A stretch of DNA of 64,000 nt from assembly GCA_964454025.1 (NCBI GenBank), contig CAYVRP010000005.1, positions 62,001 through 126,000 of the forward strand, written 5' to 3'. The stretch's first letter is position 1. Every line of letters begins with the position of its first letter. Made by a program: the position numbers and the translations under genes. Under the pieces are notes generated by a model. That model was not told where the DNA came from, searched no databases, and was given only the letters and a program-made list of their open reading frames with translations. The stretch is from JAFGBI01 sp964454025 (lineage in GTDB: Bacteria > Myxococcota_A > Polyangia > Polyangiales > Polyangiaceae). This document shows, one piece after another, positions 26,683-35,950 of this stretch.

Positions 26683-28944
26683 ATGGTAGCCCCCCAGCCC
26701 CCCTCGGATCCCTTTGCGGCGCTCACCCCCGAATTCGCGCTGAAGGCGTTGCGCAAGCACTGGCTGCTCGGGCTCTCGGCCGCGCTCGCGGTGTTCCTGG
26801 CCGTGGCCTTCCGCACCTTCGGCGCGACCAAGATCTACCAGGCCAGCGCCACGGTCCAGATCGACCCGACGCCCCCCCGGCCTCTCGGCAAGGACGTGCA
26901 GGCGGTGGTGGACATGGGGGTCGGCAACTTCTGGTCGAACCAGGAGTACCTCGCCACCCAGCAGCGCCTCATCCAGAGCCGGAAGGTCGCGGTCGCGGCG
27001 GTGAAGCGGCTCGGTTTGCACCGGGATCGCCGCTTCCTCGCCAACACGCCACCGGCCGAGGCGGATCCCCCGCCGGAGGCCGGCGAGGCGACCCCGGACG
27101 ACGCCGCCGGGACGCTGCTGTCGCGCGTGACGGTGACGCCGGTCAAGGAGAGCTGGCTCGTCACCGTCACCTACCAGGACGCCGATCCCGAACGGGCCGC
27201 GCGGGTGCTGGCCGCGCTGGTGGACGCCTACCTCGAGCACAACGTCGAGCAGGTCGTCGCCTCCACGGGCTCGGCCAGCGACTGGCTCCATGACCAGGTC
27301 GCCAAGCTCAAGCGCGAGCTCGAGGCGAGCGAGCTCCAGCTCCACGACTACAAGAAGAACAAGCAGATCCTGTCCGTCTCCCTCGACGACCAGTCGAACA
27401 TGCTGCGCGGGGAGATGCAGCAGCTCGGCCAGGCGCTGACGGCGGTGCAGACGCGCAAGGTGGCCCTGCGCGCGCGCTGCGACGAGCTCGCCAAGATCGA
27501 TCCGCAGGACCCGAACGACATCCCGGCGACCGAGCTGCTGAACAACCAGCTCCTGAGCGAGCTGCGAGCCGAGTACGTCCGCCTCAAGGCGGAGCACGCG
27601 GCGATCGTCGGCGCCGGCAAGGGCGAGCGGCACCCGGACGTGGCGGCGGCGGCGGCCCGGATCGAGCCCGCCCGCGAGGCGCTCCTGGCCGAGGTACGCA
27701 ACGTCCAGGGCGCGGCGCGGAGCGACCTCGACGCCGCGACGCGGGAAGCGGCGGGGCTCTCTGCGCTGCTCGAGCAGGCCAAGCAGCGGGCCCTGGATCT
27801 GAACCAGCTCGAGATGGAATACCGGCGCCTCGAGCGCACCAAGGCGCAGAGCGAGAAGCTCTATGGGCTGGTGCTGGAGCGCTCCAAGGAGAGCGATCTG
27901 ACGGGCCTCTTGCGCTTCAACAACATCTCGATCGCGGAGCCGGCGCGGGCGAGCCGGGCGCCGATCTTCCCGCGGACCTCGCGCGACCTTCCCATCGGGC
28001 TGGCGGCGGGGCTGGTTCTCGGGTTCGGGTTGATGCTCGGGCGCGAGCTCCTGGACCGCCGCGTCCGCACCCCCGAGGATCTGGAGCGCGCCACCGGCGT
28101 CGCCTGCTTCGGGCTCCTGCCGTCGGCGCGCCGCGGCGCTGCCTCGTCTCGCTACCGGGCCGCGCGGCGCGGGGTGGCGGCCCGAGGCGCCGAGGGGACG
28201 CCCATCGAGCTCATGGTCCACCACGCGCCGGGCAGCGTGATGGCCGAGGCGGCCCGCCAGATCCGGACCAACCTGCTCTTCTCGTCGCCGGACCGCCCCC
28301 ACCGCCGGATCCTGGTCACCAGCGCGGGGCCGGGGGAGGGCAAGACGATGGTGGCCTCGACGCTCGCCGCGGCGCTGGCGCAGACGGGGCAGCGCGTGCT
28401 CCTGGTGGACTGCGACCTGAGGCGCTCCCGGCTGCACCAGGTCTTTGGTCTGTCCAACGACGTCGGGGTGACCACCGGCGTCATGGATCACGCCCGCGGG
28501 GTGGCGGCCCCCCGCGCGACCCTGGTGCCGAACCTGAGCGTCTTGCCCGCCGGGCCCGCGGTCGCCACGCCCGCGGAGCTCCTGCACAGCGACAGCTTCC
28601 GCGCCCTGCTCGACGAGCTCGGCACCCGGTTCGACCGGATCGTGCTCGACAGCTCGCCGGTCGCGCTGGTGACGGACGCGGCTATCCTCGCGTCCCTGGT
28701 CGACGCGACGCTCCTGGTGGTGCGCGCCGGCCGGACGCCGCGCGTGCTGGCCACCCGGGCCGTCGCCGTGCTGGGCGACGTGGGCGTCAAGGTGGCGGGC
28801 ACGGTGCTCAACGACGTGGACTTGAGACGGAAGAAGTACGGCAGCGGCGAATTTGGCTATTATGGCTTTGGCTATGGCTACGGCTATGGCTACGGTCACG
28901 GGTCCGACGGCAGTCCCGACGCGCGACCTGGCCTTCCAGCGTGA
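26683..28944 (+). CDS. wzc: Wzc-like polysaccharide co-polymerase with BY-kinase domain and Tyr-rich tail
   Basis: This 753-residue inner-membrane protein controls chain length and export of capsule or exopolysaccharide. A Wzz domain follows TM1 (about residues 29-47), with a long periplasmic coiled coil (about 200-400) and the Pro-containing TM2 (about 437-460, DLPIGLAAGLVLGFG). The cytoplasmic bacterial tyrosine kinase has Walker A SAGPGEGKTM (about 547-556), Walker A' VLLVDCDLRRSR, and Walker B-like IVLDSSPV. Residues about 722-741 alternate Gly and aromatic residues with eight Tyr, the autophosphorylated cluster, encoded by near-perfect GGCTAYGG repeats at 28854-28899. No separate Tyr-phosphatase (Wzb) or OPX (Wza) gene is nearby. 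Confidence 0.94.
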   Translation: MVAPQPPSDPFAALTPEFALKALRKHWLLGLSAALAVFLAVAFRTFGATKIYQASATVQIDPTPPRPLGKDVQAVVDMGVGNFWSNQEYLATQQRLIQSRKVAVAAVKRLGLHRDRRFLANTPPAEADPPPEAGEATPDDAAGTLLSRVTVTPVKESWLVTVTYQDADPERAARVLAALVDAYLEHNVEQVVASTGSASDWLHDQVAKLKRELEASELQLHDYKKNKQILSVSLDDQSNMLRGEMQQLGQALTAVQTRKVALRARCDELAKIDPQDPNDIPATELLNNQLLSELRAEYVRLKAEHAAIVGAGKGERHPDVAAAAARIEPAREALLAEVRNVQGAARSDLDAATREAAGLSALLEQAKQRALDLNQLEMEYRRLERTKAQSEKLYGLVLERSKESDLTGLLRFNNISIAEPARASRAPIFPRTSRDLPIGLAAGLVLGFGLMLGRELLDRRVRTPEDLERATGVACFGLLPSARRGAASSRYRAARRGVAARGAEGTPIELMVHHAPGSVMAEAARQIRTNLLFSSPDRPHRRILVTSAGPGEGKTMVASTLAAALAQTGQRVLLVDCDLRRSRLHQVFGLSNDVGVTTGVMDHARGVAAPRATLVPNLSVLPAGPAVATPAELLHSDSFRALLDELGTRFDRIVLDSSPVALVTDAAILASLVDATLLVVRAGRTPRVLATRAVAVLGDVGVKVAGTVLNDVDLRRKKYGSGEFGYYGFGYGYGYGYGHGSDGSPDARPGLPA

Positions 28945-29419
28945 TGGACTCGCCCCGCTCCGATCTGGGGGCTCGCGGCGAACCGGCGTGTCAGCCCGGG
29001 ACGGAGCACCGGAGGGCGCAGCTCCACCTTGTCCCGAGCACCGACGAGTTCGGGGCCCCCTTCGTCCAAGGACTCCTCGAAATCCGCGTGCGGCTTGCGG
29101 AACATGTCGTAGCTGTAAGGATATCCACGACCGCCACCGTGTGTGCCTGGGCGTCCGCGGAGACGGAGGCGGCGGGCTTCGTGCTGGCGCGTTGAGCGGG
29201 CATGATGTGGCCTCTCTGGTTGCGCCGGCAGCCATGCAAGAACGTCAGGCCACCGGGACAGAGTCCCGTCCCGCCGCCGATTTCTCAGCATTGCCCCGTC
29301 GTCAAGATGGATCTGCACCCCACCGGATTCGTCCGGCCACCTGGAACCTGCGCCTCTGCCGAGGGTCGAGGGTGCCATGTCTCGAGCCTCGCCGCAGCGT
29401 CCTCGATTCGGTGCCTCGG
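28945..29419 (-). other. Intergenic stretch between wzc and the GGDEF gene; no convincing gene
   Basis: There are 475 bases with no family I recognise. On the reverse strand one open frame (28896-29423) contains a protein-like patch around 29000-29140, including GYPYSYDMFRKPHADFEES, with fairly normal codon third positions. Its flanks look like random translation and its end overlaps wzc. It may be the remains of a short gene, or chance. No tRNA, inverted-repeat terminator or insertion-sequence end is apparent. Confidence 0.3.
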
Positions 29420-30424
29420 TCACTCCGGAGCTGAGTCCGCGAGCTCGGTGCGATTTCTTCCCAGCCGTTTCGCCCGGAGGAGGGCGGCGTCGGCCCGTTC
29501 CAGGAGCCGAGCGTATGTGTCGTCAAGGTGCAGAGCAGCGACACCGAGCGACATGGTGATCGTCGGCAGCGACCGCTGGTCCGGTAGCTCGAACGTGGTC
29601 GCGGCCAACCTGGCGCGAACGCGCTCGGCAGCGAACCAGGCTCCCTCGGTCGAGGTATTCGGGAGCAAGACGACGAACTCCTCACCGCCCCAGCGGGCGA
29701 TGCGATCGCCGGGTCGCAGGCAGTCCTGGAGCAGCTTTGCCACCTCCCTCAGCACGAAGTCTCCCGCCGGGTGGCCGAAATGGTCATTCACGTGTTTGAA
29801 GTGGTCGATGTCCGCCAGGACGACGCACAGCGCAGATTTCTCGAAGACGTGCCGCCGGATGAAGCGCGGCACCATCTCGTCGAGCCAGCGGCGATTGTGG
29901 AGGCCCGTGAGGGCATCGCTCGTGGCGCTCTCTTGATAGATGCGCCGGAGCCGGATGCTCTCGCGGAGGTTCGCCATGCTTCCTCGCAGCCGCTCCGCCA
30001 TGACCGTGAGCGAGTTGACGGCGAAAGCGTGGGACAAGACCACGAGGGACCAGAAACGTTCGGAGGACACCTCGACGACACGCGTGGGCTCGACAGCAAT
30101 GACCGACGAGGAGCAGGGTTCCCCGTCCAGTGCGGAAACCTCCCCCACCGAACCTCCGGTCCTGACGATGGTGGAGGGCGCCTCGGCAGTGGATTCGAGA
30201 CGTAGGACGACGCTTCCATCCAGGAGCAGGTAGAGGTTTCGGTTCTGCGATGCCGGTTCGAAGAGGACTTCGCCCGGCATGAGCTGGCGCAAGGGGCATT
30301 CCTCGAGCACTGGCCAGACCTCCTCCAAGTCAACGTTGAGGAGGAGCTCGAGGCCTCCCGCCTCGTCTCGCGTCAGTCGACCCGCGGTGGACGACGTCTG
30401 TTCGCTCGAGGCTTCGGTTGGCAT
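29420..30424 (-). CDS. Diguanylate cyclase with N-terminal cyclic-nucleotide-binding-like domain
   Basis: This 334-residue soluble protein probably makes c-di-GMP from two GTP. The N-terminal half is a CRP-like cNMP-binding fold: LRQLMPGEVLFEP, NLYLLLDGSVVL, GSVGEVSALDGEP. The usual phosphate-binding Arg of the PBC (RxA) is replaced by PCSSS, so cyclic nucleotide binding is not assured. A helix connects to the GGDEF domain, with DALTGLHNRRWLDE (I-site side and metal Asp), LADIDHFKHVND and the active-site loop GGEEF. The RxxD inhibitory site is not obvious. The ATG at 30424 is preferred; an in-frame GTG at 30463 adds 13 residues. Its position within the polysaccharide locus suggests c-di-GMP control of polymer synthesis or secretion. 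Confidence 0.9.
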   Translation of the reverse strand: MPTEASSEQTSSTAGRLTRDEAGGLELLLNVDLEEVWPVLEECPLRQLMPGEVLFEPASQNRNLYLLLDGSVVLRLESTAEAPSTIVRTGGSVGEVSALDGEPCSSSVIAVEPTRVVEVSSERFWSLVVLSHAFAVNSLTVMAERLRGSMANLRESIRLRRIYQESATSDALTGLHNRRWLDEMVPRFIRRHVFEKSALCVVLADIDHFKHVNDHFGHPAGDFVLREVAKLLQDCLRPGDRIARWGGEEFVVLLPNTSTEGAWFAAERVRARLAATTFELPDQRSLPTITMSLGVAALHLDDTYARLLERADAALLRAKRLGRNRTELADSAPE

Positions 30425-31525
30425 CGATCTTCGCGAAGGGTTGATCCACCGAGTATGATCCACCGATTACTGCCGCTCGAATCGGCAAGCGTTGTTGGGC
30501 GGGTGGACGCCGGGCTCGGGCGGTGTTCCAGAGGATAGCGTGGCAGTGGGCGAGGGGGAAGTCGACCGACGGGCTGGCGGGGGTGGGCAGTGAGGACGCC
30601 GGAGACGAAGTCGTGCACGACAGCGGGCGAGTGGCGGGAGCAGAGGAGGCCTGGGGAGGCGTCGTGCCAGCCGGTGCCGACGCCGACGCTGCCAAAGACC
30701 AGGCAGCGATCTGCGGGCAGGCACGTCGCCGCGATGGCGTCGAGTACCTCGCGGTGCCCGGCAATGGGGGCGCAGCATCGAGCCGTGTCGATCTCGGTCT
30801 GCGTGCGGCTCTCGTGGTCGACGCGCGCCGTCGTGGTGTCGATCCGTTCGCGACGGATGCGAGCGACGCGGTGTCGGTCGGCCGCGCTCGTTCGCGAACG
30901 GCCATCTCGGGGGCAGGTCACGGTGCGCTGGACTCCGGCTGGACTCCGGTTGCCCTTCCACCCAAGGCTCCGGGCCGCTGCGAGCGCCAACCGAGACACT
31001 GTTCCGCGAATGGGTCGTGCGGCCCAGGCAGTCGCACACTGGTGAACGCCCTCGCTGCGGTGCGTGAGGCTCCAGGCCCGGTTCGTCGCTGGTGATCCGG
31101 GCGTCAATGGACACCGTGCACGTCGTCTGCGCTGGCCCAGCTCGAGTGAGCGCCGATCGGCCGAAGCCGGGTGGGGGACGGGGTCGCCTACGCTCATCCC
31201 AGACATGAGGCTCACCGTTCGGCCGAGCGGGCCCTCGGGATTCCATTCCGGGCCGACAGACCGCCCATCGGGTCCACGCCCTGCGACCGAGCGGAATCGA
31301 GGCTCAGTGCTCTGCCAGTCTGGCCCCCGGTGATCGACACGTCGTGCTCCCAACATGCAGCTCCTGAGTCGCCAGCCACCTGTCGGGTGCGATACGCTCC
31401 CACGGCAGGTGGCCCTGACGGCGCACAACCCGGCCGATTCCTCGGCGAGCGTTGCAGTACCTGCCGGCTCGCGGCGGATGCGCGGCGCGAGCATCCTCCC
31501 CGCGGCTGGCCAGCGCAGTCGCGCG
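30425..31525. other. 1.1 kb stretch without a recognisable gene
   Basis: Both strands carry open frames of 150-450 codons, but none has family resemblance and none has the sharp third-position G/C pattern along its full length. The best patch is on the reverse strand at about 30530-30800, within a longer open frame; it contains RCLVFGSVGVGTGWHDAS and several Cys and could be a decayed gene. Two 10-base direct copies of GATCCACCGA sit at 30443-30452 and 30458-30467, just upstream of the GGDEF gene. The base composition is visibly less GC-rich than in the flanking genes. Confidence 0.3.
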
Positions 31526-32833
31526 ATGGACCTCGCCGCCTTCCTCTTCGGCCTGGGCGCTGTGACCCAGACCCGCGTGATCGGTGCCCTCGCCTTGACC
31601 GAGATCGTCTTGGCGGTGTTGGCGCCGGTCTTGCTTATGCGCCAATGGCGGCGCTTGCGGCAGACCCACGCCATCACGATCCTCGCCCTGGGGCTTCTCT
31701 GGCTCGCGTCGGCGCTACTCACGGACTACTACCGGGAGGTCGCCCCGAACGACATGATCAAGGGGTCCTTCGCGATCGTCCTTCTTCTCACCACTTTTAT
31801 CGGGGCCTTCGCCATCCTGGCCCCGGACCTCAGGCGCGTGCGGTGGATGGCGCTGGGGTTCGCGGTGTCCGCGGTGATCTCGGTCTTCGTCTTCCGGAGC
31901 CAGGCGCTGCTCGGCAGAGCGCAGGCCAGTGGGGTGGAGCCGGAGGCACTGATCAACTTCAAGACGGTCTACGCCTACGTCCTGTTCTGGGTGTTGCTCG
32001 GGTTCGTGGCGCTGTGCGACGAGCGCTGGCCGCGCGTGACCGCGGGCGTCGTGTTGGCGAGTGCCTTTGCCTTTCTGCTTGGCGGCCTGCGGAGCATCTT
32101 CCTCGTCGTGGGTCTGTCGGGAGCGGCGATGGCGGTTGGTCAGTCGCTTCCAAGCTTGGCGCGTTTCGCCCGGCAGAGCCAGATCGCGACTGGGATCGCG
32201 GCCGCGATCGCGATCTGGGGGGCGAGTAGCCTCTATGGGGCGGTGGTGGAGCGGGGCTGGATGGGGGCAGAGGAGCAGGTCAAGTACGAGAGCCAGAGTC
32301 GATCCGAACTGGGGCTCCTGGCGGGAAGGGCCGAGTTTCTGAGCTCCCTGGCGGCCGTAGCCGACTCGCCGCTGCTCGGTCACGGTTCATGGGCTCGTGA
32401 TCGGAAGGGCTACGGCTTTCGACTGGTGACTGCGACCGGCGGAGGGCGTCGGGACATCCTGCTTCGGGCCGCCAGCATTTCGGCTGGCACGGCGCTGATC
32501 CCCTGCCACTCCCACCTCTTGCAGGGCTGGGTCTGGCATGGACTGGCCGGGGGGCTCTTCTGGATGGTGGTAGGAGGAATCGTAGTCATCTACGTGCGCC
32601 GGGCGCTCGGGGTTCTCCGGCCCGTCCGGGGGTATGCGTTGCTGCTCATGCTGATGGCAGGTTGGGACATCCTCTTCTCGCCGTTCGCCTTTCGCCCCCG
32701 GTGGGCGGTGGTGTTCTGCATCTGCGTCCTCAGCCTGGCTCATCTTCGCCGCATTGCAGCCAACGAGCGCGCCGGGGGGCGCCGGGGCGGGGCCTGGGAC
32801 GGGACCTGGGAGCAGGGGGCGGAGGAGGCTTGA
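31526..32833 (+). CDS. O-antigen polymerase/ligase-like membrane protein (Wzy candidate)
   Basis: This protein has 435 residues, with about eleven hydrophobic helices across its length. The arrangement of helices with a longer periplasmic loop (about residues 245-335) fits Wzy/O-antigen ligase proteins. That loop contains SRSELGLLAGRAEFLSS followed by SPLLGHGSWARD, the typical G-x-G-x motif near an active-site Arg, and PCHSHLLQGWVWHGL, the H-x-H/N-x-x-L box of the Wzy_C family. The ATG at 31526 was chosen because the frame upstream is non-hydrophobic and low quality. It lies 76 bases upstream of the flippase. It probably polymerises undecaprenyl-linked repeat units on the periplasmic face. 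Confidence 0.84.
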   Translation: MDLAAFLFGLGAVTQTRVIGALALTEIVLAVLAPVLLMRQWRRLRQTHAITILALGLLWLASALLTDYYREVAPNDMIKGSFAIVLLLTTFIGAFAILAPDLRRVRWMALGFAVSAVISVFVFRSQALLGRAQASGVEPEALINFKTVYAYVLFWVLLGFVALCDERWPRVTAGVVLASAFAFLLGGLRSIFLVVGLSGAAMAVGQSLPSLARFARQSQIATGIAAAIAIWGASSLYGAVVERGWMGAEEQVKYESQSRSELGLLAGRAEFLSSLAAVADSPLLGHGSWARDRKGYGFRLVTATGGGRRDILLRAASISAGTALIPCHSHLLQGWVWHGLAGGLFWMVVGGIVVIYVRRALGVLRPVRGYALLLMLMAGWDILFSPFAFRPRWAVVFCICVLSLAHLRRIAANERAGGRRGGAWDGTWEQGAEEA

Positions 32834-32909
32834 GTGCCGCGGTGCGCTTGGTCGGCCTTGCTTGGCTAGGGGACGATGCCGGTCACGCTCGTGCACTCCC
32901 GGAGTGTTG

Positions 32910-34229
32910 ATGATGGCCTGGAGAAGAACGATAGAGGCTGCGACCGGCACGGATCTCCGGCGTCGCCTCCTCGCGGGGGCGGGCTGGGCCGGGGTGGGGA
33001 CGGTGGCGTCCCGGGGGCTCGTCGTCCTCGCGGCCATGGCCTTGGCCAGGCTCCTTGGGACGGTGGCTTTCGGGGAATACGGAATGCTGGCGAGCACCAT
33101 CGGGCTGGCCAGCGCGCTCGCCGAAGCCGGCATGGGGCTTACCGCCACCCGGCAGATGGCGCAGCTCCGGGCCGGGGATCGCGCGCGCGCAGGTCGGGTC
33201 GTGGCTCTCGCCTTCGTGGTGGCGGGCGGCGGAGCTGTGCTCAATGCGGGACTGCTGGTCTTGCTCGCTCCTTGGCTTGCGGCGCGAGCGCTGGCCGCGC
33301 CGCACCTCGCACCGTGGCTCGCGCTCAGCGCCGTTCCGGTAGTCTTCGGGGTGCTGCTCTCGGTGCAAGCGGCCACGCTCGACGGCTGCGAGGCCTTCCG
33401 TTCGAAGGCGTCACTCAGCGTCGCCGGCGGCATTCTGCAGGCGGTGACCGTGGTCGCCGGGGGCTACCTGGGCGGCGTGGGCGGGGCGCTCTGGGGGCGC
33501 GCGGCCGCGACCGGGGCCACCTTTCTCGTCGCGCAGCGGGCAGTGCGCGCCGAATGGGCAGAGCACGGCATCGCTTTCGATCTCGAGGGCGCCTGGCGCG
33601 AATGGAGAATCCTCGGGGAGTTCAGCGCCCCCACGTTCCTGATCCAGGCGAGCATCTTCCCGGTACTCTGGGTCATCAACGTCATGGTCGCGAACCAAGA
33701 CGACGGCTACGCCCAGTTGGGGATACTGAGCGCGGCAAGCCAGTGGCAGGGTGCGGTGCTCGCGCTCGCTGGCACGGCGGGCGCGGGGCTGGTTCCCGTG
33801 ATGGCGGAGCGGATCCAGGCGGACGGAATCGGCGTCGGGCTCCGGATCATGTGGAAGATGAGTCGGGCACTGGCGGTCGTCGGCGGGATCATCGGAGCGG
33901 GCCTCGGCGCCGTGAGCTCCTGGATTGCGCGGGCCTACGGCTCCGGCTTCGAGGGGGCTGGCTGCACCATAGCGGTGTTCGCTGCCACGGGCGCGCTCGG
34001 ATCGGCGATGTTACCGATGTCGCGTCTGGTTGTCGCCGCAGGCCGCATGTGGTGGGGATTCGCCATTCATGTCGGGTGGGTCCTCGTCGTCCTATCGGCG
34101 AGCTGGTTGCTCCTGGATCGAGGAGCCCTCGGGGTGGGGCTCGCCCGGCTGTTGGCCGAAGCCGTCTACCTCGCCCTTCACCTCGTGCTCGTCTCCAGAA
34201 TCGCCCGGCAGGGCGCGGCCATCACCTGA
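32910..34229 (+). CDS. Wzx-like polysaccharide flippase (MOP superfamily)
   Basis: This 439-residue membrane protein has 12-14 predicted hydrophobic helices. The N-terminal LARLLGTVAFGEYGMLASTIG is the usual opening of polysaccharide flippases of the MOP/RfbX group (ArLLgpeeFGeyal). The middle holds FSAPTFLIQASIFPVLWVIN, another typical helix pair. A GGAG at 32901-32904 precedes two adjacent ATGs (32910, 32913). It would flip the undecaprenyl-diphosphate-linked repeat unit to the periplasm for the neighbouring Wzy-like polymerase and the Wzc co-polymerase, so the locus has the core of a Wzx/Wzy-dependent pathway. Confidence 0.87.
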   Translation: MMAWRRTIEAATGTDLRRRLLAGAGWAGVGTVASRGLVVLAAMALARLLGTVAFGEYGMLASTIGLASALAEAGMGLTATRQMAQLRAGDRARAGRVVALAFVVAGGGAVLNAGLLVLLAPWLAARALAAPHLAPWLALSAVPVVFGVLLSVQAATLDGCEAFRSKASLSVAGGILQAVTVVAGGYLGGVGGALWGRAAATGATFLVAQRAVRAEWAEHGIAFDLEGAWREWRILGEFSAPTFLIQASIFPVLWVINVMVANQDDGYAQLGILSAASQWQGAVLALAGTAGAGLVPVMAERIQADGIGVGLRIMWKMSRALAVVGGIIGAGLGAVSSWIARAYGSGFEGAGCTIAVFAATGALGSAMLPMSRLVVAAGRMWWGFAIHVGWVLVVLSASWLLLDRGALGVGLARLLAEAVYLALHLVLVSRIARQGAAIT

Positions 34230-34732
34230 GGCGGACCCGCATCCGCTGCTCAGTCCACCTCTGGCGGGGCCGTCTCGCTGTCGGGCAGGATGGGCGGCGT
34301 GGCGGAGGCGACGAGAGCAGCACGGCAGCGGATACCGCCCTTCGTCACGGTCCGTCGATACGACCGACCGGGGGTCACCGGCCCCCCTTGCTGGTATCGG
34401 CAGGAGGCAGGTGCAGCCGTGTGGTTGCTTCGCACCAGCCTGTTCCTGGGACATTTCGACCTCTTGCGTGCGCGGCCGAGACGTCCGCGAGGGGAGCTGT
34501 CCGAGCGGGGCAGGCGTGCGACCAGGCGGCTTGGACGCCGCACGGAGGACGCATGCCCCGCCATCGACAACGGCTCATCGCAGGCTTCGTAGCCGCATTC
34601 CCGCGTCGGCGGTGGCGGAAGCTGCTCCCGCGACGGAGGTGTCCCAGCGTGTCCGCATGATGGACGCATCCCCACACGCTCACCGAACTCCCGTGGCTCG
34701 GCGCGAACCGGTCCGCACCCCAGCGAATCAGC
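34230..34732. other. Intergenic stretch between the flippase and the REC-EAL gene; nothing recognisable
   Basis: There are about 500 bases with only short overlapping open frames on both strands. A 35-codon Arg-rich frame (34554-34661) and a 100-codon frame (34290-34592) have no family resemblance and lack ribosome-binding sites. I see no tRNA, terminator or repeat. Confidence 0.3.
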
Positions 34733-35950
34733 TCACGGCGCTCCGGAGCTCGCCGCCGGTAACGGCGGCCAAGCGTAGCCGCCGAAGCCAGCGGCGGGCT
34801 TGGCCATCAGGAAGCCCTGGAGCAGGTCGCAGCCGAGGTGCACGACGGCGTCCCGTTCCCCGATCGTCTCGACGCCCTCCGCCACCACGAGGACCCCGAG
34901 TTCGTGGCAGAGACGGGTAATGCCCGCGATGATTCGCGACTTGCGTTCGTCCTGGTCGACGCCGCGCACCAGTGACATGTCGATCTTGACGATGTCCGGC
35001 TCGAGCTGCGCGAACGCCGTGAGCCCGGCGTAGCCTGCTCCGAGGTCATCGATTGCCACGCGACAGGCCTTCTGCCGCAACGCCAGGACCGCCGACCGGG
35101 GGTCGGCCACACGGTCCAACGTCTCGCGCTCGGTCACCTCAAGGACGACTCGTGAACCGTACTCGTGCAGCAGCGGATGCCCTCCGAGGAGCTCGGGATC
35201 CCCAAGATCGCTCGGGTGGAGGTTCACGAAGCAGAGGAGCCCCTCGGGAAGCCGGGGCAGCGATGCGGCGACGAGAGAGCGGATGTGTCGACCGACCTCC
35301 GGCATCCGGCCGAGTCGCTCCGCTGCCGAGAGGATCGCGCCCGGATGTGGGAGGGCGGAGTCCCCGGAACGCATCAGCGCCTCATATCCATAGAGCGAGC
35401 CGTCCCGCTTGACGATGGGTTGATACTCCATCCAGAGCTGGTCGATCGTACGAGTCAACGCGAGATCGAGCCCGATCAGATCCCCCGGCTCCGCCGAAGG
35501 TCGCCCGAACACGGCCTGGGCCTCCCGCTTGAGGCGCGACAGACGTGCCACCGTTCCGGCCCGCGCTACCACCTCGCAGATGTTGTCGACGGCTTCCGAC
35601 TTGATGAGGTAGTCGAACACGCCGAGGCGCAGCGCCTCAACCGCAGACCTGACGTCGGGGAAGCCCGTGACGATCACGCACGCCACGTCGAGGTGCGTCT
35701 CGCGCACGGCGCGGACCACGTCGAATCCGGTGCTCCCGGGCATGGCGAGGTCCGTGACCACGACATCGAACTCTGCCTCGCTGAGGATCTGGACTGCCGC
35801 TGCGACGTCGCCAGCCGTCACGACCGTGGCGCCCGCGGTCGTGAGCCGTCGACCGAAGGCCCGGCGCACGGGCTCCTCGTCGTCGACGAGCAGCACGCGG
35901 CCGCCCTCCAATGCCGGCGCCCGTCGCAGTCGTTCCTCCGCCAATGCCAC
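34733..35950 (-). CDS. Response regulator with EAL-domain c-di-GMP phosphodiesterase output
   Basis: This 405-residue protein has two domains. The receiver (about 17-135) has the acidic pair VDDEE, the phospho-acceptor in VVVTDLAMPG, a Thr in VTGFP, and Lys in DYLIKS. The EAL domain (about 155-395) keeps the catalytic set: YEALMR (EAL), the Asn in FVNLHP, the Glu in VLEVTERE, the metal pair IDDLGAGYAGL, Lys in PDIVKID, and VVAEGVE, then QGFLMAKP. It therefore looks competent to hydrolyse c-di-GMP, under control of a phosphorelay. No partner histidine kinase is adjacent. With the GGDEF protein at 29420 it brackets wzy-wzx, suggesting opposing control. GTG start. Confidence 0.93.
   Translation of the reverse strand: MALAEERLRRAPALEGGRVLLVDDEEPVRRAFGRRLTTAGATVVTAGDVAAAVQILSEAEFDVVVTDLAMPGSTGFDVVRAVRETHLDVACVIVTGFPDVRSAVEALRLGVFDYLIKSEAVDNICEVVARAGTVARLSRLKREAQAVFGRPSAEPGDLIGLDLALTRTIDQLWMEYQPIVKRDGSLYGYEALMRSGDSALPHPGAILSAAERLGRMPEVGRHIRSLVAASLPRLPEGLLCFVNLHPSDLGDPELLGGHPLLHEYGSRVVLEVTERETLDRVADPRSAVLALRQKACRVAIDDLGAGYAGLTAFAQLEPDIVKIDMSLVRGVDQDERKSRIIAGITRLCHELGVLVVAEGVETIGERDAVVHLGCDLLQGFLMAKPAAGFGGYAWPPLPAASSGAP

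Noticed and set aside
30373..31722. A 449-codon reverse-strand open frame upstream of the Wzy-like gene
   Set aside because: It runs through the wzy N-terminus and a region with mixed codon character; only a short patch looks protein-like and no family was recognised.
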